From the NCBI RefSeq assembly GCF_006125015.1, contig NZ_SZZN01000001.1, positions 1,550,001 to 1,614,000 of the forward strand: a stretch of DNA of 64,000 nt, given 5' to 3'. A model generated the notes under the pieces. That model saw only the letters and a list, made by a program, of their open reading frames with translations. It ran no database searches and was not told the origin of the DNA. The position numbers and the translations under genes were made by a program. This DNA is from Roseovarius arcticus (lineage in GTDB: Bacteria; Pseudomonadota; Alphaproteobacteria; Rhodobacterales; Rhodobacteraceae). Numbering within the stretch: position 1 is the first letter of the stretch; each line of letters opens with the position of its first letter. Shown one piece after another: positions 28,630 through 38,896 of the stretch.

Positions 28630-29268
28630 ATGACACAAGTAGCCCTCATCACCGGCGCCTCGCGCGGCCTTGGCGCGGCCCTCGCTGAGGAGCTTAGCGC
28701 CTCGCATCATGTCGTCGCCGTGGCCCGCACCACCGGCGCGCTGGAGGAGTTGGACGACCGGATTCAGGCGGCCGGCCACTCTGCCACGCTGGCGCCGATG
28801 GACATCAACAACGTCGATGCGATGCGCCAACTCTGCCGCAGCATCTATGACCGGTGGGGCGCCATCCATATCTGGGCGCACACTGCTGTCCACGCGGCGC
28901 CGCTTAGCCCCGCGATGCACATAGATGCGCGCGACTGGGATAAATCCGTCGCGACCAACGTGACGGCAACGGGCCATCTGATCCCCTTTATCGCGCCACT
29001 CTTGGGCGAGGATGGTCAGGCGATGTTCTTTGAGGATTTCAAGGCGGGTGAAAAATTCGCCGGCGCATATGGCGCGACCAAGGCGGCGCAAATCGCCCTT
29101 GCCCGTTCGTGGCAGGCCGAAAGCGCCAAACACGGGCCCAAGGTGCATATTGTCAGCCCTGCCCCCATGGCCACCGCGACGCGTGCGCGATTCTATCCCG
29201 GCGAGGACCGCGAGGCGCTGGCATCGCCGCAAAGTGAGGCGCGCCGCCTGTTGACCCTTCTGGGATAG
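28630..29268 (+). CDS. Short-chain dehydrogenase/reductase
   Basis: 212 residues from ATG 28630. The cofactor motif is TGASRGLG (residues 8-15). The catalytic YxxxK is at YGATKAAQ. The catalytic Ser normally 13 residues before Tyr is not present (Phe there, in MFFEDFKAGE), so the enzyme is either an atypical SDR or has a changed active site. The late part ends ESAKHGPKVHIVSPAPMATA, where the PG motif is altered to PAPM. Substrate unknown. Stands alone before surE. Confidence 0.85.
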   Translation: MTQVALITGASRGLGAALAEELSASHHVVAVARTTGALEELDDRIQAAGHSATLAPMDINNVDAMRQLCRSIYDRWGAIHIWAHTAVHAAPLSPAMHIDARDWDKSVATNVTATGHLIPFIAPLLGEDGQAMFFEDFKAGEKFAGAYGATKAAQIALARSWQAESAKHGPKVHIVSPAPMATATRARFYPGEDREALASPQSEARRLLTLLG

Positions 29269-29328
29269 GCGCTTGCCCGCCGCCTGACTGCCGTTTAGAC
29301 AGAACGGAGCAGGCTGGAGGGCGAATTC

Positions 29329-30111
29329 TTGCGCATCTTGATTACCAACGACGACGGCATCAACGCACCGGGCCTCGCAGTCCTCAGCGAGATCGCCGAA
29401 GCACTGGCTGGCCCCGGCGGAGAAGTGTGGTGCGTCGCGCCCGCGTTTGAGCAATCTGGCGTCGGTCATGCCATTTCCTATACCCAGCCTATGATGGTCA
29501 GCGAGCTGTCCCCGCGCCGCTATGCCGTGCAAGGCAGCCCTGCCGATTGCGTGCTGGCGGGGCTGCACGACATTCTGAACGGTAATCCCCCCGATCTGGT
29601 CCTCTCGGGCGTCAACCGGGGCAATAACGCGGCCGAAAATGCCGTCTATTCCGGCACGCTTGGCGCGGCGATGGAGGCCGCACTTCAAGGCGTGCGCGCC
29701 ATCGCGCTTAGCCAGTTTTACGGACCTGCCAATCGCGATCTGGACGACACGTTTGACGCATCGCGTCAGCATGGACTGGCGACGGTTCAGCGCCTGCTGG
29801 ACAAGGGCGTGTGGAACAATGACGACTACGGCATCTTTTATAACGTTAATTTCCCGCCAGTTCCGGCCAGCGGCGTAAAGGGACTGCGCGCCGCTCGTCA
29901 GGGCTTTCGCCGTGACATCGGCTTTGGCGTGCAGCCGCACACGTCGCCCTCGGGCCGCCGTTTCCTGTGGGTCACGGGCGCGCCGCAGCAAGAGCCGACG
30001 TCGCCCGGATCAGATGCGGCAGTCAATCTGGATGGCTACATCTCGGTCACGCCCATGCGCGCCGACCTGACCGCACACGATATTCTGGAGCCGCTGAAAG
30101 CCATCGAATGA
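29329..30111 (+). CDS. surE: 5'/3'-nucleotidase SurE
   Basis: 260 residues from a TTG start (29329). The motif is [17 protein letters not shown] (residues ~3-19), with Asp8 and Asp9 the metal ligands; [27 protein letters not shown] in outline forms the second half of the site. A stationary-phase phosphatase acting on nucleotides. Overlap with pcm by 4 nt. surE-pcm-nlpD is the classic proteobacterial order; the following rpoS of enterobacteria is absent here. Confidence 0.93.
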   Translation: MRILITNDDGINAPGLAVLSEIAEALAGPGGEVWCVAPAFEQSGVGHAISYTQPMMVSELSPRRYAVQGSPADCVLAGLHDILNGNPPDLVLSGVNRGNNAAENAVYSGTLGAAMEAALQGVRAIALSQFYGPANRDLDDTFDASRQHGLATVQRLLDKGVWNNDDYGIFYNVNFPPVPASGVKGLRAARQGFRRDIGFGVQPHTSPSGRRFLWVTGAPQQEPTSPGSDAAVNLDGYISVTPMRADLTAHDILEPLKAIE

Positions 30112-30767
30112 GCGAAGAGTTGCCGGACACCGCCGAACGCAAGATGCAGTTCCTCTATGCCCTCCGCTCCAAGGGGGTGACGGACAAGCGCGTGCTGTCG
30201 GCGATGGAAAAAATTGACCGCGGGCCGTTCATCCGTGGCTACTTCTCGGGCCGCGCGTACGAGGATATGCCGCTGCCTATCGCCTGCGGGCAGACTATCA
30301 GCCAACCTTCGATCGTGGGCCTGATGACGCAGGCCTTGCGCCTTAGCCCGCGGGACAAGGTTCTGGAGGTCGGCACCGGGTCCGGCTATCAGGCCGCGAT
30401 CCTCAGCCAGTTGGCGCGCCGCGTCTATACCATCGACCGCCACCGCCGCTTGGTGCAGGACGCAAGCGTGATCTTTCAGCAGCTTGATCTGACCAATATC
30501 ACGGCACTGACCGCCGATGGCAGCTTTGGCCTGCCCGATCAGGCGCCATTTGATCGTATCCTCGTGACGGCAGCGGCCGAGGATCCGCCCGGACCGCTCT
30601 TGGCCCAGCTAAAGATCGGCGGTATCATGGTTGTTCCCGTGGGACAGTCGGATACAGTGCAGCGCCTGATCCGCGTTATCCGGCACGAAACAGGATATGA
30701 CTATGATGAGTTGCGCCCGGTGCGGTTCGTTCCGCTGATCGAGGGGCTGGGCCGCGATACCGCCTAG
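30108..30767 (+). CDS. pcm: Protein-L-isoaspartate O-methyltransferase
   Basis: 219 residues from ATG 30108, overlapping surE. The SAM-binding motif is [15 protein letters not shown] (residues ~86-100), with the conserved [17 protein letters not shown] just before it. It repairs isoaspartyl residues in aged proteins. The next gene starts 66 nt downstream. Confidence 0.94.
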   Translation: MSEELPDTAERKMQFLYALRSKGVTDKRVLSAMEKIDRGPFIRGYFSGRAYEDMPLPIACGQTISQPSIVGLMTQALRLSPRDKVLEVGTGSGYQAAILSQLARRVYTIDRHRRLVQDASVIFQQLDLTNITALTADGSFGLPDQAPFDRILVTAAAEDPPGPLLAQLKIGGIMVVPVGQSDTVQRLIRVIRHETGYDYDELRPVRFVPLIEGLGRDTA

Positions 30768-30833
30768 GCGCGGCCCTCAAATTTAAGACGGCCCCCGCGT
30801 ATTTTTGGGGAAGAGCATGAGGACGAAACCGAC

Positions 30834-32042
30834 ATGAGCAGCACGCAACCCTCCCTCCGGCGCCCCCGCCTTGCCGCCCTATTGGCAGGCAGCTGCGCAA
30901 TGGCGCTCGCCGCGTGTGGCGACAATATGGATCTAGACATGCGCGGTCCTATCGGCGGGCTGGATACGGCGGGCGCGGCGCGCACCGCCACCGCCGACAG
31001 GCCCCGGCCGGATGCACGCGGGATCATCTCGTATCCCAGCTATCAGGTGGCGATTGCGGAGCGCGGCGATACCATCATCTCGCTCGCCTCGCGGATTGGC
31101 GTCGATCCGAATACCCTGGCAAGTTACAACGGCATCCAGACAGGCGATCCCCTGCGCCAAGGCGAGGTTATCGCCCTGCCCGGCCGCGTGACCGAGCCTG
31201 CGGGCGGCCCTATCATACCGGGCGGCAACGACATCACCCAGATCGCAGGCGCGGCCATCAACAATGCCTCGACCAGCCAGATCCAGACCAGCACGCTAAC
31301 ACCCGCCACAGGCACAGCCACTGGTCAAAGCGGGGCCGAGCCGGTGCGCCACAAGGTCGCCCGCGGCGAGACGGCATATACTATCGCGCGCCTCTACAAC
31401 GTGTCGATCCGCAGTTTGGCTGAATGGAATGGCCTTGGTGCCGACTTTGGCGTGCGCGAGGGGCAGTTCCTGATTATCCCCGTCGCATTGCCGGGTCAGC
31501 GGACCGCCACTTTTGATGCCTCCGACGTGCCGGCGACGCAGCCGCCCGGTGCCGGATCACCCACACCCGAGCCACCCAGCGCCGCAAAGCCATTGCCGGC
31601 CGAGGATACCATGACCGCCGCCAAGGCCAAGGAGCAGCCCAAGGAAGCGCCCGATCTGGGCAAGCAGCAGACCACCGCGTCAGCGCCCAAAGCGCGGATG
31701 AGCTATCCGGTGCGCGGCGATATCGTGCGCCCCTATTCCAAAGGTAAAAACGACGGCATCGACATCGCCGCCAGCCCCGGCACCGCCGTCAAGGCCGCCG
31801 ATAGCGGCACAGTGGCCGCAATAACCAAGGACACAAAAGGCACCCCGATCATTGTGGTGAAACACGCCAACAACCTGCTGACCGTCTATTCAAACGTTGA
31901 GAACGTCGCGGTCAAAACCGGCGACAACGTTAGCCGGGGCCAATCGCTTGCCAAGATCCCGGCAAGCGGCGTCGCAGCTGTCCATTTCGAGGTTCGCAAC
32001 GGCTTTGACAGCCTTGATCCGGTGCCCTACCTGACCGAGTAA
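30834..32042 (+). CDS. nlpD: NlpD-like lipoprotein: two LysM and a degenerate LytM (M23) domain
   Basis: 402 residues. Signal peptide and lipobox LAAC put the lipid-modified Cys at 28. Two LysM domains (around residues 60-110 and 165-210) bind peptidoglycan. A Pro/Ala-rich linker follows, then a C-terminal M23 domain (residues ~285-400). The first HxxxD Zn motif is replaced (KGKNDGIDIAA), as in E. coli NlpD and EnvC, so it is probably an amidase activator rather than a peptidase. Third gene of surE-pcm-nlpD. Confidence 0.9.
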   Translation: MSSTQPSLRRPRLAALLAGSCAMALAACGDNMDLDMRGPIGGLDTAGAARTATADRPRPDARGIISYPSYQVAIAERGDTIISLASRIGVDPNTLASYNGIQTGDPLRQGEVIALPGRVTEPAGGPIIPGGNDITQIAGAAINNASTSQIQTSTLTPATGTATGQSGAEPVRHKVARGETAYTIARLYNVSIRSLAEWNGLGADFGVREGQFLIIPVALPGQRTATFDASDVPATQPPGAGSPTPEPPSAAKPLPAEDTMTAAKAKEQPKEAPDLGKQQTTASAPKARMSYPVRGDIVRPYSKGKNDGIDIAASPGTAVKAADSGTVAAITKDTKGTPIIVVKHANNLLTVYSNVENVAVKTGDNVSRGQSLAKIPASGVAAVHFEVRNGFDSLDPVPYLTE

Positions 32043-32090
32043 TGAAATGTAGGCGCGCGCGGCCTCTGTCGACGCGCGCCTCGCATTTCA
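32043..32090. terminator. Long inverted repeat after nlpD
   Basis: TGAAATG(t)AGGCGCGCG pairs with CGCGCGCCT(cg)CATTTCA around a 13-nt loop. No clear T-run follows on either strand, so it may terminate or protect the 3' end of nlpD and the opposing gene. Confidence 0.6.
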
Positions 32091-32138
32091 TCTGGGCGCG
32101 AAGACACCCAACGCGCAGCGCCCGCCGCGCGCAAAACG

Positions 32139-33011
32139 TCAGCCAATATCGCGCAACCGTTTGAACAGGCTGGATGTGTCCCAGCGCCCGCCGCCCATTT
32201 TTTGCACGTCTTTGTAGAACTGATCGACCAGCGCAGTCACCGGCAACGACGCGCCATTCTCGTCCGCCGTCTTGAGGCAGATCCCCAGATCCTTGCGCAT
32301 CCAGTCCACTGCGAATCCATGCTCGAATTGATCCGCCAGCATCGTGCCTGACCGATTATCCATCTGCCAACTGCCAGCCGCGCCCTGGCTGATCACTTCG
32401 ACCACGGCGGCGCCGTCCAGCCCCGCCTTATCTGCGAAATGCAGTGCCTCGCTTAGTCCCTGTACCAGCCCGGCGATTGCGATCTGGTTGCACATCTTGG
32501 TCATCTGGCCCGCGCCGGATGCGCCGATCCGGCGGCAGAGCTTGGCATAGATGGACATTATAGGCTCGGCGGCGTCATACGCGGACTGGTCGCCGCCGCA
32601 CATAATGGATAGCTGGCCATTTTCCGCCCCTGCCTGACCGCCAGAAACGGGGGCGTCGACGAAATGCAGGCCCTTGGCCGTTGCTGCCTCAAACAGCTCG
32701 GCAGTCACCGCCGCCGACACCGTGGTATGATCGACAAATGTCGCGCCAGCGGTCATGCCGGCAAACGCACCATCCTCGCCCAGGCAGACGCTACGCAAGT
32801 CATCATCGTTCCCGACGCAAGCCATGACGAAGTCTGCGCCTGCTGCCGCCTCGCGCGGGGTGGGCGCGGACGTACCGCCATGCTCGGCCACCCACGCCTC
32901 TGCCTTGGCGGCGGTGCGGTTATAGACGCACACGCTGTGGCCCGCCGCCGCCAGATGCCCTGCCATCGGATAGCCCATTACCCCCAAACCTAGAAATGCC
33001 AACTTTGCCAT
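32139..33011 (-). CDS. 3-hydroxyisobutyrate dehydrogenase family NAD(P)-dependent oxidoreductase
   Basis: 290 residues of the beta-hydroxyacid dehydrogenase family. NAD(P)-binding motif FLGLGVMGYPMAGHL (residues ~5-19), substrate motif DAPVSGGQAGAENGQL, catalytic Lys in GQMTKMCNQIAIAG. It could oxidise 3-hydroxyisobutyrate (valine breakdown) or reduce tartronate semialdehyde; the sequence alone does not decide. Single gene, convergent with nlpD, divergent from the acylase at 33.1 kb. Confidence 0.85.
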   Translation of the reverse strand: MAKLAFLGLGVMGYPMAGHLAAAGHSVCVYNRTAAKAEAWVAEHGGTSAPTPREAAAGADFVMACVGNDDDLRSVCLGEDGAFAGMTAGATFVDHTTVSAAVTAELFEAATAKGLHFVDAPVSGGQAGAENGQLSIMCGGDQSAYDAAEPIMSIYAKLCRRIGASGAGQMTKMCNQIAIAGLVQGLSEALHFADKAGLDGAAVVEVISQGAAGSWQMDNRSGTMLADQFEHGFAVDWMRKDLGICLKTADENGASLPVTALVDQFYKDVQKMGGGRWDTSSLFKRLRDIG

Positions 33012-33122
33012 TCAGATACTCCCTATCTTCACATTGCCGCGTACGGCCATTGTCCTCGGATGCCATTCTGACTATTCCGTGGCGGGATAACAAGGTAAGC
33101 CAAGAAGGCAGGGCGGGGCGTG

Positions 33123-35597
33123 ATGGCAGGGGTTTTCAAATGGCTGATGCGGATCGCGGGCGCACTTATTGCGCTGGCGGTGCTGGCTGTCTTGGGCCTA
33201 TATTTCCTTTTGTCCCGTTCCCTGCCCGACTACGATAAAACGCTGGAAATCACCGGCCTCAGCGCACCTGTCGAGGTTGTGCGCGACAATGCCAACGTGC
33301 CGCATATCTTTGGCCAGTCTGAGGAGGACGTGTTTGAGGCGCTGGGATATGCCCATGCGCAGGACCGCCTTTGGCAAATGACCATCCTGCGCCGCAGCGC
33401 GCAGGGCCGCCTCTCAGAGGTCTTTGGCCCTCGCAGCCTGGCGATAGACAAGCTCCTCAGACGCTTTGACATCTATGGCGCGGCACGCCAATCGGTGAAG
33501 TGGCAGGATGCCGCCACCCTCGCCGCGCTGGATGCCTACGCGCGCGGCGTAAACGCTCGGCTGGCCGAGATTAACGATAGCGCGCTGGGTCGCGGTGCGC
33601 CCGAGATGTTCCTGTTCAACGCGCCGATATCGCCGTGGGTGCCCGCCGATTCCATCGCTATTATCAAGCTGCTCGCAGTGCAGTTGTCGCCGCATATGCA
33701 AAACGAGGTTCTGCGCGCCCGCACGTCGCTGATACTGGACGATCCGGCGCGCCTCATGGATATCTTGCCCGATGCGCCCGGCAGCGGCATCGCAGCACTA
33801 CCGAAATACGCGGGCTTTTTCGAGCCCGGCGCGCTGCCCCGCTACGCAGGCGCGGGCCCGGCTGCGCGCGATCCGCTGTCGCCTGTGTCGCCCCCAAACC
33901 TTTCGGGCGCATCCAACGCCTTTGCCGCCGCGCCCGCGAGATCGGCGTCGGGCGGCACGCTATTGGCGAACGATCCGCATCTGGGCCTGACTGCGCCGTC
34001 GATTTGGTATCTGGCACGGCTGGAACTGGCGTCGGGCGGTGTCATCGGTGCCACGATCCCCGGCGTACCGCTGGTGCTGTCGGGGCGCAGCGACAGCTTG
34101 GGATGGGGCGTCACGTCGGCATATCTGGACGATCAGGACGTCCATATTGAGCAGTTGAACCCTGAGAACACGAACCAATACCGCACGCCCGACGGCTTTG
34201 CCGATTTTGTCACGCGCCGCTCGATCATCAAGATCAAGGACGCCGCCCCCGTCACGTTGACACTGCGCTACACCGATAACGGACCGGTATTGCCGGGCTC
34301 GCAATACGACTTGGGCAGCATTACGCCGCCGGGGCATGTGGCGTCACTGTCGTGGACCGCGCTTAGCCCGCGCGACACCACGATGAGCGCCGGTATCGCC
34401 CTGATGCGTGCCAGTACCGTAGACGAGGCGCTGGCCGCGGGTGAGGATTTTGTCGCCCCCGCGCAAATTCTGACCGTCGTAGATCAGGACCACATCGCGA
34501 TGAAGCTGGTCGGCGCAATGCCCCGCCGCAGCGCCGAGCATGACACGCTGGGCCGCCTGCCCAGCCGCGGCTGGATCGCGCATAACCGCTGGCAGGGACG
34601 CTATCCCTATTCGGCAAATCCCGAATTCACCGACCCGCCGGGTGGTATCCTTGGCAATACCAATAACAAGATCGTGGACCGCCCGTTTCCTCTGCACGTC
34701 AGCCATCTGTGGGGCGACACGCAGCGCATCCATCGCTGGCAGCGCCTGATGCAGGGCCGCGAGGTGCATACGCGCGACAGCTTTGTCGAGGCGCAGCTGG
34801 ATACAGTCAGCTTTACCGCCCGGTCGCTGTTACCACTTATCGCCGCCGATCTGTGGTTCACTGGCGAGAGCGCGGCCGAGGGCACCCCCCTACGCCTGCG
34901 CCAGCGCGCGCTAGAGCTGCTGGCTGGCTGGAACGGTGAGATGAACGAGCATAGCCCGGAGCCGTTGATTTATGCGGCTTGGCTGCGCGCGCTTGGCCAG
35001 CGATTGGCGCAGGACGAGCTGGGACCACTGGCACCTGAATTCACCCACACCGATCCAGTGTTCGTCGAACGCGTCTTTCGTGACATTGACGGCGCAGCAG
35101 CGTGGTGCGACGTAAAACAATCGGGGCCGGTCGAGACATGCCCCGATATTGCCCGACTTGCGCTAGACGATGCGCTGGTCTGGATCACAGGCCGCTATGG
35201 CACTGCGCTGGAATCGCTGCGTTGGGGCGACGCACATCAGGCGACGCAGGATCATCCTGTGCTGGGGACCGTGCCGGGCCTGCGTTACTTCGTGAATATC
35301 CGCCAATCAACGGGCGGGGGCGATCATACGCTGCAACGCGGGCGCACATCGGGCACCGGCGACAATCCATTTCAGAACGTCCATGCGGCGGGCTATCGCG
35401 GCGTCTACGACTTCGCCGATCCGGGCAGCAGCGTGTTCGTAATCTCGACCGGGCAGTCGGGTCATTTCCTCAGCCGGCATTATGACGATCTGGCGCAGCT
35501 GTGGCGCCGGGGCGAGTATATTCCGATGTCGCTGGATCCTGATCTGGCCCGCGCTGGCGCTGTGGGCATAACGGTGCTGATGCCGAAAGCTGAGTAG
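33123..35597 (+). CDS. Penicillin acylase family Ntn hydrolase
   Basis: About 824 residues from ATG 33123 (GTG 33120 also in frame). An N-terminal membrane anchor (FKWLMRIAGALIALAVLAVLG in outline, residues ~4-24) precedes the family's alpha subunit. The autoprocessing site is at GASNAFAAA, where Ser becomes the nucleophile of the beta subunit, followed by LLANDPHLGL. Family members hydrolyse amides such as penicillins, acyl-homoserine lactones or other acyl amides; quorum quenching is one possible role. No neighbour clarifies the substrate. Confidence 0.9.
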   Translation: MAGVFKWLMRIAGALIALAVLAVLGLYFLLSRSLPDYDKTLEITGLSAPVEVVRDNANVPHIFGQSEEDVFEALGYAHAQDRLWQMTILRRSAQGRLSEVFGPRSLAIDKLLRRFDIYGAARQSVKWQDAATLAALDAYARGVNARLAEINDSALGRGAPEMFLFNAPISPWVPADSIAIIKLLAVQLSPHMQNEVLRARTSLILDDPARLMDILPDAPGSGIAALPKYAGFFEPGALPRYAGAGPAARDPLSPVSPPNLSGASNAFAAAPARSASGGTLLANDPHLGLTAPSIWYLARLELASGGVIGATIPGVPLVLSGRSDSLGWGVTSAYLDDQDVHIEQLNPENTNQYRTPDGFADFVTRRSIIKIKDAAPVTLTLRYTDNGPVLPGSQYDLGSITPPGHVASLSWTALSPRDTTMSAGIALMRASTVDEALAAGEDFVAPAQILTVVDQDHIAMKLVGAMPRRSAEHDTLGRLPSRGWIAHNRWQGRYPYSANPEFTDPPGGILGNTNNKIVDRPFPLHVSHLWGDTQRIHRWQRLMQGREVHTRDSFVEAQLDTVSFTARSLLPLIAADLWFTGESAAEGTPLRLRQRALELLAGWNGEMNEHSPEPLIYAAWLRALGQRLAQDELGPLAPEFTHTDPVFVERVFRDIDGAAAWCDVKQSGPVETCPDIARLALDDALVWITGRYGTALESLRWGDAHQATQDHPVLGTVPGLRYFVNIRQSTGGGDHTLQRGRTSGTGDNPFQNVHAAGYRGVYDFADPGSSVFVISTGQSGHFLSRHYDDLAQLWRRGEYIPMSLDPDLARAGAVGITVLMPKAE

Positions 35598-35601
35598 GCT
35601 C

Positions 35602-36930
35602 TTAGGCCAGCGCGTCGTACTCAGCACGCTGGCGGGCAGTCCAGCGCACGTTTATGGCGTAGCCGTCATCGCCCTGCGCCTCAGACTCGACCACGCCGCG
35701 TTCGTGCAGCCACGCGTGCTTGCGGCCCTCGGCATAGGGTAGCGCGATCTCTTCGCTGCGCGTGTCGCCGACCAAGACGCCGCCGATTTTATCAACCAGC
35801 GCTTGTATCCCCTCGCCTGTGACGGCTGAGATGGCCTGAACACCATCAGTCCGCTCGGCGCGGGTGATCATGGCGGCGCGGTCCTCATCGGTCATCAGAT
35901 CAATCTTGTTCCAGACCTCAATGCGCGGCACACCGGCGTCCACCTTGAGGCTATCCAAAATCGCCTCGACATCGGCCTTTTGCGCCTCTGTTTCGGGATG
36001 GGATATGTCGCGCACGTGGCAGATCAGATCGGCGCTCAGAACCTCTTCCAACGTGGCGCGGAATGCGGCGACCAGCTCGGTCGGCAGGTCGCTGATGAAG
36101 CCTACTGTATCGCTCATGATCACCTCAGGCCCGCCGCCGGGCAGCGCGATGCGCCGCATGGTTGGATCCAGCGTGGCAAACAGCATGTCCTTGGCCATGA
36201 CATCGGCGCCGGTCAGATGATTGAACAGGGTCGATTTGCCGGCGTTCGTATAGCCAACCAGCGCAACGATAGGAAATGGCACCTTAGCGCGCGCGGCGCG
36301 GTGCAAAGTGCGCGTCTTGGCGACTTTGTCTAGTTGGCGGCGCAAGCGCACCAGCTGCAGGTCAATCGCGCGGCGGTCCGCCTCGATCTGCGTCTCGCCG
36401 GGACCACCGACAAAGCCGAGTCCGCCGCGCTGCCGCTCAAGGTGGGTCCAGGCCCGCACAAGGCGTGTGCGCTGATAGCTGAGCGCGGCCATTTCCACCT
36501 GCAGCACACCCTCGCGGGTGGCGGCACGGTCGCTGAAAATCTCAAGGATGAGGCCGGTGCGGTCAAGGATCTTGACCCCCCACGCCTTTTCCAAATTGCG
36601 TTGCTGCACGGGCGTCACGGGACCGTCAATTAGAACCAGCTCTATTTCGTCCGCCTCAAAGCGAACGCGCAGTTCCTCAATCTTGCCTTTGCCGAACAGT
36701 TTGCCGGGGTTCACCTTGGGCAGGCGTATAACCGCACTTCCGACCACGTCGAGGCCGGGCAACGCGCGGCCAAGTGCCACCGCCTCGTCCAGCGCCAGAT
36801 CAGGCTTGCGGGCGTTCCCGCCGGATTTGTAGGTGTCAGGATGCAGCACCCACGCACGCGTGTCGCGCACGCGGGTATCGAACGTGCCGTCCGCATCGGG
36901 GCGCAGTTCGAACTCGTCCTCGTCCATCAT
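35602..36930 (-). CDS. hflX: GTPase HflX
   Basis: 442 residues. N-terminal HflX domain with the glycine-rich region LFGKGKIEEL and GGLGFVGGPGETQIEADRR in outline. GTPase domain with G1 GYTNAGKSTL, G3 DTVGF and G4 NKID. It rescues stalled or heat-damaged ribosomes. ATG 36930/36927 is the start, although no clear SD precedes it. It lies 24 nt after hfq, the same order as in many proteobacteria, and ends 4 nt from the convergent acylase. Confidence 0.94.
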   Translation of the reverse strand: MMDEDEFELRPDADGTFDTRVRDTRAWVLHPDTYKSGGNARKPDLALDEAVALGRALPGLDVVGSAVIRLPKVNPGKLFGKGKIEELRVRFEADEIELVLIDGPVTPVQQRNLEKAWGVKILDRTGLILEIFSDRAATREGVLQVEMAALSYQRTRLVRAWTHLERQRGGLGFVGGPGETQIEADRRAIDLQLVRLRRQLDKVAKTRTLHRAARAKVPFPIVALVGYTNAGKSTLFNHLTGADVMAKDMLFATLDPTMRRIALPGGGPEVIMSDTVGFISDLPTELVAAFRATLEEVLSADLICHVRDISHPETEAQKADVEAILDSLKVDAGVPRIEVWNKIDLMTDEDRAAMITRAERTDGVQAISAVTGEGIQALVDKIGGVLVGDTRSEEIALPYAEGRKHAWLHERGVVESEAQGDDGYAINVRWTARQRAEYDALA

Positions 36931-36954
36931 GTGAGGGATGCCAAGCTGTTCAAA

Positions 36955-37194
36955 TCAGGCAGCGTCGCCACCGTCATAGAGACTGATCGGCTGCGACGGC
37001 ATGATCGTGGAAACGGCGTGCTTGTATACCAACTGAGATTGCCCATCGCGGCGCAGCAGGATGCAAAAATTATCGAACCAAGTTATGACGCCCTGTAGTT
37101 TCACGCCGTTGATCAAAAAAACGGTAACGGGTGTCTTGGTCTTGCGCACTTCGTTCAGGAACACGTCCTGAAGGTTTTGACGTTCAGTTGCCAT
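36955..37194 (-). CDS. hfq: RNA chaperone Hfq
   Basis: 79 residues. Sm1 motif [34 protein letters not shown] in outline and Sm2 motif [10 protein letters not shown] (Y55KHA, close to the YKHAI of E. coli). It pairs sRNAs with mRNAs. It precedes hflX. Confidence 0.96.
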   Translation of the reverse strand: MATERQNLQDVFLNEVRKTKTPVTVFLINGVKLQGVITWFDNFCILLRRDGQSQLVYKHAVSTIMPSQPISLYDGGDAA

Positions 37195-37351
37195 AGTTGG
37201 TCCTCAAATCCATTATTCTTGCTTTTTTGCCGCGGATCGGCATTCGGGTATCTTAGTGTATTAGCCAATATGGAGCGGTGAGTGGTGAGTTTCCAGTCCT
37301 AAAATCAAATGCCCCCCGCAGCTTGCATTCCTTGGCGAAAGGCTGCTCGCC

Positions 37352-38893
37352 TCAGTCGCGCCAGATACTGGGGCTGATAAGCGCGATGATCGCCAGCGTT
37401 TCAAGGCGGCCCAGCACCATTGCAGCACAGACCACCAGCTTGGCCATTGGGGCCATCAGGTTCAGCGCAATCGGCGCCTCGCCCGCGATTTGGGTCAGCG
37501 GGCCGGTTGTGGACAATGCGGCAATGGCGAGAATGATAGCCTGCTCAAATTCAATGCCCAATGCGGCCAGAACGACCGTAATCAGCGCCAGCGACATCGC
37601 GAACAGCATAAAGAAGATCCATGCCACGAACGCACCGTGGCGCCGTATCCGGCGGCTGCGCGCGCCTGCGCGACCCACCGACGAGGGGTGCACCAAACGC
37701 TCCATTTCGCGTTGGCCATTGAGATATAGCGCATAGACGCGCAGTAATTTGACCCCGCCTGCCGTAGTCGCGACGCCGCCGCCTACGAGCGCCACACCCA
37801 TCAGGATCAGCCCCGGCGTGCCAAGGCCGGACCAGCTGCGCGCCGCGTCCCAATGCGCACTTTCAAAGCCAGTGGTCGACAGGAACGACAGAACGCTGAA
37901 CATGCCGCCCCAGAGGGCACTTAGCGCCGATGGAAGATCCTCGATCTGATCGGCGCCCACAGCGGCGATCCAGTGGCGGGAGAACAGCAAAAGAGGCACG
38001 CCCAACACGATCAACATCCCGAGGCGAAACTCGGGATCATTGTGCAGGCCGGGGCGCGCTGAGGTGATTGTATCGGACGAAAACGTCATCCGAGACAGTG
38101 CAAACATCATAAAGAAAAAGATCACCGCCTCGCCGCCAACACCCGATCCGGCCTTTTCGACGCCGCCAATGGGCGAAATACCGCTGGTTGCCATTGTCGA
38201 CATCGCGTGGATCAGCGCGACCAGTGGGCGGTCGCCACCAATAGCCAGAAAGAGCCACAGCGCGCCCGTCAGCGCGATATAGAGCGGCGCGAGCGCAGCC
38301 GTCACCTGCCAGACACGGCGGCCAGATCCGGCCCGTTGGAAGCGCCCCTCTTGGCCGTCACCCTGCCCCGGCTCGGCTGTGGCCGTCACCTCGAACCCGC
38401 CCAAATTGAGCGGGGCGAGGATGGCCGACGCCGCGATCCACATCAGCAGACCGCCCATCCAGCCAACCAGCCCGCGCCACAGATGCAGACTATCGACCAG
38501 TCTGCCCGGCTTCTCAAACAGGGTCGCGCCGGTGGTGGTAAAAGACGATACCATTTCGAAATAGGCATTCAGAAACGTCGTCGTGCGAAGCCCCTCATAG
38601 AATGGTATCGCCAAAAATATCGGCAGCCCGATAAAGGCGATAGAAAGCGAGAGAAGGTTGTCCAGATCGCTGGCCTCGCGGCGTTCATTGCCGCCCATCG
38701 CAACTGCGATCAGCCCGCTGACGATCAGCCCCAGCATGCCGGAATAGCCGAATGCGCGCGCGACGGTATGATTGTCCTGAGCCAGTGCATGCAGCGCCGG
38801 TATAAGCATCGCTGCCGATGTGATGGCCGCCAGCACGAGGATAAGCGGCATCCGGGCCAGCGGCGATTGCCGCAAGGAGCGGGCGCCCGGCAT
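37352..38893 (-). CDS. trkH: Trk potassium uptake system membrane subunit TrkH
   Basis: 513 residues with about ten hydrophobic segments and the repeated P-loop pattern of SKT channels, for example FTTTGAT, MATSGI, LSTTGFE and LSTTGPL, four selectivity-filter-like loops. It forms the K+ pore gated by TrkA. The trkA stop is 3 nt upstream of its ATG, so they are co-translated. Confidence 0.94.
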   Translation of the reverse strand: MPGARSLRQSPLARMPLILVLAAITSAAMLIPALHALAQDNHTVARAFGYSGMLGLIVSGLIAVAMGGNERREASDLDNLLSLSIAFIGLPIFLAIPFYEGLRTTTFLNAYFEMVSSFTTTGATLFEKPGRLVDSLHLWRGLVGWMGGLLMWIAASAILAPLNLGGFEVTATAEPGQGDGQEGRFQRAGSGRRVWQVTAALAPLYIALTGALWLFLAIGGDRPLVALIHAMSTMATSGISPIGGVEKAGSGVGGEAVIFFFMMFALSRMTFSSDTITSARPGLHNDPEFRLGMLIVLGVPLLLFSRHWIAAVGADQIEDLPSALSALWGGMFSVLSFLSTTGFESAHWDAARSWSGLGTPGLILMGVALVGGGVATTAGGVKLLRVYALYLNGQREMERLVHPSSVGRAGARSRRIRRHGAFVAWIFFMLFAMSLALITVVLAALGIEFEQAIILAIAALSTTGPLTQIAGEAPIALNLMAPMAKLVVCAAMVLGRLETLAIIALISPSIWRD

Positions 38894-38896
38894 CGC

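Noticed and set aside
28552..29991. 479-codon open frame on the minus strand opposite SDR and surE
   Set aside because: Shadow frame of GC-rich genes; surE and SDR have clear motifs on the plus strand.
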